Positions 56,621 through 63,126 of a stretch of DNA of 63,126 nucleotides are shown one piece after another (position 1 is the stretch's first letter; each line of letters begins with the position of its first letter). Position numbers and translations under genes: made by a program. The notes beneath the pieces were generated by a model that did not search any database, was not told where the DNA came from, and worked only from the letters and a program-made list of their open reading frames with translations. The stretch spans positions 1 to 63,126 of the forward strand of contig JAJIRX010000011.1 in assembly GCA_023853785.1 (NCBI GenBank), read 5' to 3'. The DNA comes from Psilocybe azurescens. Taxonomy: Eukaryota > Basidiomycota > Agaricomycetes > Agaricales > Agrocybaceae.

Positions 56621-58947
56621 CATGGCCGCCTCAACGGACTCGCCGTCCTCTACCACCAGGTCGCTTCCCAGTATACATGAGATGTTCCCAGGTCCGTTCT
56701 TCTCCTCTTACCTTTCTGGTATCGTTGTCCAACACTCAACTTTTCACCCCTAATAGATCATTTGTTGCCCAGGGCCGAATCGCCACGACCGCGCTCGCAT
56801 CGTGGATATACTTATCCTCACGTTCGTCTGTCATCTTTGTTCTGCGACATATGCCGATTTTAACGTGGTTTTTTGGCGTCTATAGTCACCCGGTGTACAT
56901 CACACCGCGAATCATCGGGACCGCGCACAAGAGCCACAGTGCACATGCACTCACACGAGCTGCCCCCGTCATGGGCATGACAGCCGTATCCTGTCTCAAT
57001 CCCAAACTGATTCACCATCCCTATCGAGCAAAAGGCGCCCTTCATCATCGTCGACAAGCCCGTGCCAAAATATCTACGCGTTCAACGTCCTCCGTTCATG
57101 TCCCTCTTCTACACCTTTGACCCACACTACCCCGTCATCCACAGGCGCAAACAGGCAGAGCGGTAGCTCATCTGCCTTTCGGGTCGACATACTGCCATCC
57201 CCATCATCCCCAATTTCATCCAGTCGGAACGAGTACGCTGAATATCGTCAGTATCAGGACGGACGGGACGGCATGACCTATGCGTCTTCATCGGATGAGT
57301 ACGCATCTCATTCCGGCTCTGACTTGCAGCAAACGCGTGGTTCGGTGGAGGGTGATCCGCGCACTGCCAGTAATTCATTTCCATTATCGCGTTCTGGGCC
57401 ACCCCTGCCTCCATCTCCTCCGAAACACCATCAGCACCCTCAGAGGCGCTCTTCTGCCTCAGGCTCAGGGATACGCAGTGCTGGAGATGGCTATTCAAGT
57501 CATGGCTCTTTCCACGTCAACGAGGGTCTCGGGAACAACGATGACGACGACGACGGTAATAGCTGCGCGGAGGACAATGATACCACCAATGGCAAGAAAC
57601 ATGTCTGTCCAACCTGTTTGAAGAGATTCAACCGACCGAGTAGCCTGCGTATACACGTTAATACGCACACGGGAGCTACACGTGAGTTATCGCTTTATTT
57701 CTTTCATTCGTTTCATTACTATTATCTTTTTACATCTACCATTAAGTTCGAATGAATGAATGAATAACTAACTTTATACACGCCTTTTAATAACAACAGC
57801 TTTTCGATGTCCATGGCCAAACTGTGGTCGGGAATTCAACGTCAACTCGAATATGAGGCGACATTACCGGAACCATGCCACGCCTGGATTTTCACGATCT
57901 CAGAACGCAACAAACAACCCGGCGCCAACAAATACTTCTTCCACCGCCACCACCACCAACAATTCTCCCACCGACGGCCGTCGTAAGAGGCGTCGTGTGA
58001 ATATACCAGCCTCACAGATTCCCCCCCCCTGTGAACGGGAATGGGGCCATGACATCGGGCTCGCATCCGCATCCGCATCCATATCAGCCTGTACACGCAG
58101 CGTATCGGTCCGAGTTCGAGTACAGGCATCCGCCTTCGAACCCACACGCAGCACGCCCACCGCACTTCTCCTCACAACCTCACCAATTCCCTGCACGAAG
58201 CTCGCACGGGTATCCACAGGGTTTACACCCTGGGTCTAATCTCCCGCAGATGCATATGCAGATTCACATGCCGTCCCCACCCATCTCGAATATTTCCATT
58301 AGCGAAGAAGACGATTACAGTTCTGGCTCGGAATCGGACACGTCGGATGTGAAGTACAGTAGTCGAACTGTGCATTTGCGTGCGGGTAGTTATGCCAACG
58401 TGAATATGAGGAAGGTAGAAGACGAAAATGACGAGATGCTTGAGTACGACGAGCGCGAGCGCCTTACTCAATCACTCGCGCGTGTGGCTGTTGCCCCGTC
58501 GTCCCACAGGAGTCCTCTGTATAGCCCATATCCATCGAATAGTCATGAGCCCAGCCACCGTGACCATCCCCACCACTCTCATTCGCCATCGACACTTGCA
58601 GGCCACCCCGATACCCGATACGACCTTTACAGAGGCTCCAAGGCCGAGCGTGCGTATACATACACACGCGAGTACGAGGCGCGGTACGGGAACAGCACCA
58701 ACAGCAATACACACTCGCACTCGTACCCCCAGCGGCCCCTGACGCCCGGCTCGAGTTTTCACTCTTCCTCCCCTCTCCATCCGTGTCGCCTTCGCCTCTC
58801 CCGTCCCCGCCGCCGTCGTCGCAGCAGGCTAATTATAAATATAGCGCGTCGACACCGTATCATCGCTCACTCGCGGACTCGCGTGTTTCGACGACACTTA
58901 GGCCAGCGTTTGCTCGGTCTAACGAACGGGAAAAGGAAAGAGTGTGA
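56621..58947 (+). CDS. C2H2 zinc-finger transcription regulator
   Basis: Nuclear DNA-binding protein with two C2H2 fingers. The start at 56621 gives MAASTDSPSSTTRSLPSIHE, then after an intron HLLPRAESPRPRSHRGYTYP. A long Ser/Pro-rich region follows (TGANRQSGSSSAFRVDILPS, an Asp run near 57540). Finger 1: HVCPTCLKRFNRPSSLRIHV with NTHTGA. After an intron, finger 2: FRCPWPNCGREFNVNSNMRR with HYRNH. Next comes a basic patch GRRKRRRVNIPA (possible nuclear signal) and a His/Pro/Ser-rich tail with EEDDYSSGSESDTSD, ending YHRSLADSRVSTTLRPAF and KERV* at 58947. Two frame breaks: the C9 run at 58021-58029 and the CCCC at 58770-58773 each need one more C. The target genes are unknown. Confidence 0.85.
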
Positions 58948-61900
58948 TGGATTGTAAATTCCTAAATTGTGGTACTGGCTTATTGGTACTGCCAACTAGT
59001 CCGTCTTATTCAACGCCTCTGTCGTTTAATGGCTACGTTATCATTTGCTTATTTTCTCTTCTTGCCTTTCCTTCTTGATATCTTCAATTCCCGCGGATCT
59101 GTGTTGTACTTTTGATATCTTGTTATATACATGTACTACATTCTTTGTATCTTTCTTCCCCCTTTTTGGTCAATGTTTGCGATGTTCTGGGCATTGTTTC
59201 CTAACTTATCAGTTCCGTCGTCCAAAGTAATCTCACACTTTAGAGATTCTTCACAGCGGTATTTATACCATCATTCATTGTACCATAGAGTCGACTTTGA
59301 TTTCTAATAGCTTACCACTCGTTAATTCAATATACCACTTCCAGGGCGGACTTCAATTGCAGTGTCTTCGCCTTGACACCCGAAATCTGTGTGAGATAAG
59401 TTCCTGAGTGCACGGAAATATTATCGGTACTTCCAAGCGGCTACTGGGGTGGGTTTTCCGTGCCCAATGCCCACCAACTGAGATCCCAAGCAAAGAATGA
59501 TTCTGTATTGTCTCAAGAACTGGACGAGAAATTCTGACACCAGATCAGTTGAGCGGCCTCAATGATCTTTTCTCGGTAAGTGGACGTGCTATCCGTTAGA
59601 TCTGGTTCTGTTCTGTATTGTATTGAGTAAATGACAGATTTCGTGGAAATGCATTCCATGAACAGCCATGAACAGCCATGGGGCCTGTTCTTCCAGGTTC
59701 TATGTGTTCCATGCATATCATAGTGATTGGTGGATGAATCCAAGATCGATCAATTCACTGCTATCATTAATACTACACTGTCTACACATAGAAGTGATTG
59801 AAAGTGACTAACAACGAGTATCAACTGCGCTTCTCTCGAATGGAACAAGGGTTCTTCTGTATGTATTTAGATTCGACATTCACATCGTATCATCGCAAAA
59901 TTGAAGTGACAAGTCCATCATCATCACGATTCACAACCTTCCAAAATAAGAATCAGGGTGGCGCACAATCAATGCAATGTTACCTTTGTTACGCGTTAGA
60001 TCTTTTCGAGCTAAATATATGGGACAAATTTTTCGAGGACCTCAAAATTCAGACCGGCAGCTGTACTTGCTGAACGCCAAAGTCGTTTGGTTTTAAAGTG
60101 GACCTCCTCGGTGATTCTAACGATTCCGCCAACTGAAGTTTTCTATTCACCAGTGATTATAACCGCCTCATACCGCCTTTTAGCATTTTAAATCTGGAGT
60201 AAGGGGACTTTCGACCGACGTGGTTTTTTTGATCTTTTTATGTGATCTTTCATGGAGTTACGCTGAGTGAGCCCTAAGCAGGTCCCGTCTGTGAGCTTCT
60301 CACGGTCAAAACGATTTCGTGATTTAACCTATTTTCGGAGATCAGCTATGCGGATAAGACCGTTTAGATTGTCGGCTTAGTCAGTCTATGTCATGCTAAG
60401 GTTAACGTTAACTCTCTTCTAAATTTGCCTGCGATCAAGCAGTGGAAAGTGCCGTAGTAAGCACTAGTGTCCAATGCCGAAAGAGAGCGCCCATCCTCCT
60501 GTTCCTTCTTATCCACATACGTTTGATGTTTGAACCTAGATCGATCACTCAGCAGGACGGACTTCTCGCCTTCCACTAAGTTCTCCTACGACACCGATAT
60601 ACCCTGAGTCTGCAAGTTTTGCAACGACTTTGCTTTGATTAGACTCGGAACCATGATAGATGTCATAAGTAATAGAACCTTGCGGATGTGAGTGTTGGTG
60701 TAGTGGAATCTTGGATATGGACCGTGTCACCCAGCAAGAATAGTATTATTCTCCTTATTATATATGTGCGACTGTGCGACTTGTGCTTCGCCGGTAAAAA
60801 TAACTACAGTACGTGATCATTTGTGTGCCAAAAGAGGGGTACTTCATATTAGAGCAAATACTTACTTGCGTATCTATAGTTCTTGTATGCTTTACTCTCC
60901 AAGTATCGACACTAGCCAAACTTTGATTTTCTCGAGTGAGCTTTCTTACGCACAGCTGATTACGCACCAGTTGGTTAATCGTGGATCCGCACCCGAAGAT
61001 CATACAGCTTTGATGCGCTTGGGATATTGCTCTCAAAGAAGTCAAATATGGAAGCGACCCTGGATCCTTGATGACCGCAGTCGCGCGGACATGCCATGTC
61101 GATTCTACACATTCATAAGCAGGTACGAAAGCCTCAGATATAAAATCAGATCTTCCAGACGAAAGAGAATTTTTCGTAACACAATAAACCCAATAGTCGC
61201 CAATATATTAGTCGAGCTTGAGGGGAATATGTAGCAGGATGCTCAGGCGTCTCTAAGGTCGAAGAAAATCATCCCCGATTTATCGCGTCTAAAAGGAGAA
61301 ATATTGCCTTAAATGCATGGGGAAAACCCCTTTCTCTAAACGGTGATTGGAACCAATCGATTTTACATGCTGCTGACTTATGGGAGGCTACCGGAAGTTG
61401 GATTTCAACGGCGGTGCGTAGCAAGGTAAAGAGCGACGGCTCTAACTAGGTCATGGAACATCCAGTGGGGACGAGAGATGGAGATACATTTACCATTTAC
61501 TCATACACGATTCAATTACGCCAAGGCTCAAGTTGTTGTCTTATTTATCGGCCGGTCCTCAGGGACTGGAGCGAGCGGTCTCTGCTTGCGCTTAGGGGTT
61601 TCGAATTTAGCGCTGGCCTTGAATGACGCCAGAGCGTATATGCATAATTTGTCGATCTTTGAGCCACTCGGCTGAAATTTTTACATAGCTATCGACCATT
61701 CTTCGAGCATGACAGGCATCATCATATAACTGTGAACGTGAGAGTTCGCGCGAAGGGACTTAGCAGTTAGCGCTGACCTTGAGTAACGCCACAACATTCG
61801 AAACTCGCAGATCCTTATGCTGCTCCTCCACTTTGTTAACAATCTCATAACAGTTGTCAATCCCATAATATGAGATGCATTGAAAATCCGCTTGGCAGGA

Positions 61901-62422
61901 CCGGGGACTGGAGTGAGCAAGGTACTTTGCCGTACTTTGCCGTACTTTGCCCCACTCTACATAGCCGCACTCTTTGAGCGGTTAATCATCATTATCTTAC
62001 CGACTTACCGACCGATCGATCGAGTGAAAATGACATGACCCCAGTATGGATTTTACCGGACATTCTGTGGGACATTCACCTATCCCTTCATTGACGACGA
62101 TTTGCCACATATAATGAGCGAGTAACTCGCCGACTACCACCCCCACGCTTGCCACGTGATAATATCTATTATGATATGAGGGTGTCCGTTTTCATATCAA
62201 GAACGCTTGATATGGCATGTTAATATGCCTTGCCATGTCATGGATCAGCCTTCCAGACTGCCGTCTAATGGTGGCGTGTCAATGCTCTAAGTCCGAAGTG
62301 CTACAGCAATTGACTGCTGGAACATTACACAGTGTTGGACATACAGGAGCGTAAGTATCGTTACAAAATTTGAGCTGGGAGTGCCTGCCACATCCATAAT
62401 CCCCTGCCACGTCCCCGATCCT
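58948..62422. other. gene-poor region
   Basis: Only short frames (59798-60073, 60764-61234 and minus-strand shadows) without family marks. Small repeats: CATGAACAGC twice at about 59658-59679, and GTACTTTGCC three times at about 61920-61950. A phrase around GGGACTGGAG.GAGC recurs at about 61560 and 61905. No RNA gene recognised. Confidence 0.4.
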
Positions 62423-63126
62423 TTACAGCTTGCTTGACAGTAATTTACTGTCTGCAATCAGTGTGGCTAAAATCGCGGCAGCCAATTTCGAAGGAGCTTC
62501 TTGTACAACCTTTGAGTAACAAGATTAAATAATAGGATAAATTATTATTTCGAGGATACAAACGTACAAGATGTCCGGCGTCCTCTAAGCGTACGACAGA
62601 TGCAAACGTTCTACCCTCTTTCGGATTTATGAGAGAGTCTTGAACATCCCTCTCACTGAATTCATTTATTGGATAAAGTGACAGATTTAAATGGGAAGAG
62701 TCGACACTTACAACATATCGTTCCTACCTCCGTAGATCAGATGGACAGGAACATACTTGCAGATCATATTCAATCGATTTACTGCATCGCGGATGTAGAT
62801 CTCTCCTGTAAATGCAATGTTTTCTTCTTGTCTGTGAGTCGTCAACGTAACACCAGCTTTGTGATCAGGGTAAAAGGCTGTTGGAAGAGATCGAATGCCA
62901 TATTTCTGCGCTGATTTTCAATAACTCATGCACTTGACAATGTAAAGGCGCTCTATTTACGAGACTCACAATATAAGCATCGAAAACCCTTGAATCCCAA
63001 GTCTCAATGGGAAGACTCGCCCTCAACCACTGTGTGGCAGCGTCAAAGCTCTTCCAGATATCTCGTCTAATAGGGGTCATCATTTGAACCATCTTGTACA
63101 AGTCCGAGAAATGGCCATCTTTCTCC
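62423..63126 (-). CDS. alpha/beta hydrolase, 3' part (runs off the right edge)
   Basis: C-terminal two exons and more of an alpha/beta hydrolase-fold enzyme; substrate unknown. From the edge inward: RRDIWKSFDAATQWLRASLP, ETWDSRVFDAYI, an intron, YGIRSLPTAFYPDHKAGVTL, EENIAFTGEIYIRDAVNRL, VPVHLIYGGRNDMF (acid residue of the triad), an intron (TT|GTAAGT...TTCAG), ERDVQDSLINPKEGRTFAS, EDAGHL (catalytic His), an intron and QEAPSKLAAAILATLIADSK, stop at 62423. The nucleophile elbow lies outside the window. All visible joins keep the frame. Confidence 0.8.

Noticed and set aside
60764..61234. 156-codon plus frame
   Set aside because: No signal, domain or intron support, and composition matches the surrounding non-coding DNA.

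Overview
The window is nuclear DNA of a filamentous basidiomycete, most likely a mushroom-forming Agaricomycete. Its genes carry many short (about 45-65 bp) GT-AG introns. The families present are typical of that group: multi-pass DUF6534 membrane proteins, a DUF6593-type protein, small LysM secreted proteins, a P450, Ty3-type LTR retrotransposons and KDZ/CACTA-type DNA transposon remains. It is not bacterial, so no operons, CRISPR arrays or ribosome binding sites are expected. Gene models below were spliced by eye from reading frame, splice signals and known family motifs. Outer bounds are firmer than every internal junction.

Layout. 0.6-1.9 kb: LysM gene 1 (-) with a Ser/Thr-rich reading frame downstream. 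2.8-5.8 kb: TCF25/Rqc1 homologue (+). 6.6-7.3 kb: LysM gene 2 (+). 8.1-10.4 kb: cytochrome P450 (+). 10.9-12.3 and 17.2-18.8 kb: two DUF6534 paralogues (-), separated by a 3.9 kb non-coding, hairpin-studded head-to-tail dimeric repeat (13.0-16.9 kb). 20.2-21.0 kb: uncharacterised membrane protein (-). 22.2-22.9 kb: DUF6593-like gene (+). 23.3-25.2 kb: METTL16-type RNA N6-adenine methyltransferase (-). 25.7-26.4 kb: protoglobin (-). 28.0-31.4 kb: secreted GH3 beta-glucosidase (+). 31.7-38.6 kb: full-length Ty3-type LTR retrotransposon (-) with indistinguishable LTRs. 38.7-39.9 kb: short-chain dehydrogenase (-). 41.1-50.6 kb: a HAD-like (HDHD2 type) phosphatase gene split in two. Between its halves lie the 3' half of EMC1, a FolB/dihydroneopterin aldolase gene and a decayed DNA-transposon cluster. 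56.6-58.9 kb: C2H2 zinc-finger regulator (+). 62.4 kb to the edge: 3' part of an alpha/beta hydrolase (-). The stretches 50.6-56.6 and 59-62.4 kb are gene-poor.

Two points affect every reading. First, many otherwise convincing genes are interrupted by one single-base frameshift, usually a homopolymer one base too short. The regularity suggests uncorrected sequencing error rather than mass pseudogenisation. Second, the HAD/EMC1/FolB/transposon arrangement looks like a real rearrangement or a misassembly, and is the most interesting structure here. The genes do not form one pathway. They are housekeeping genes (TCF25, METTL16, EMC1, FolB) mixed with accessory secreted, oxidative and membrane genes and mobile DNA.
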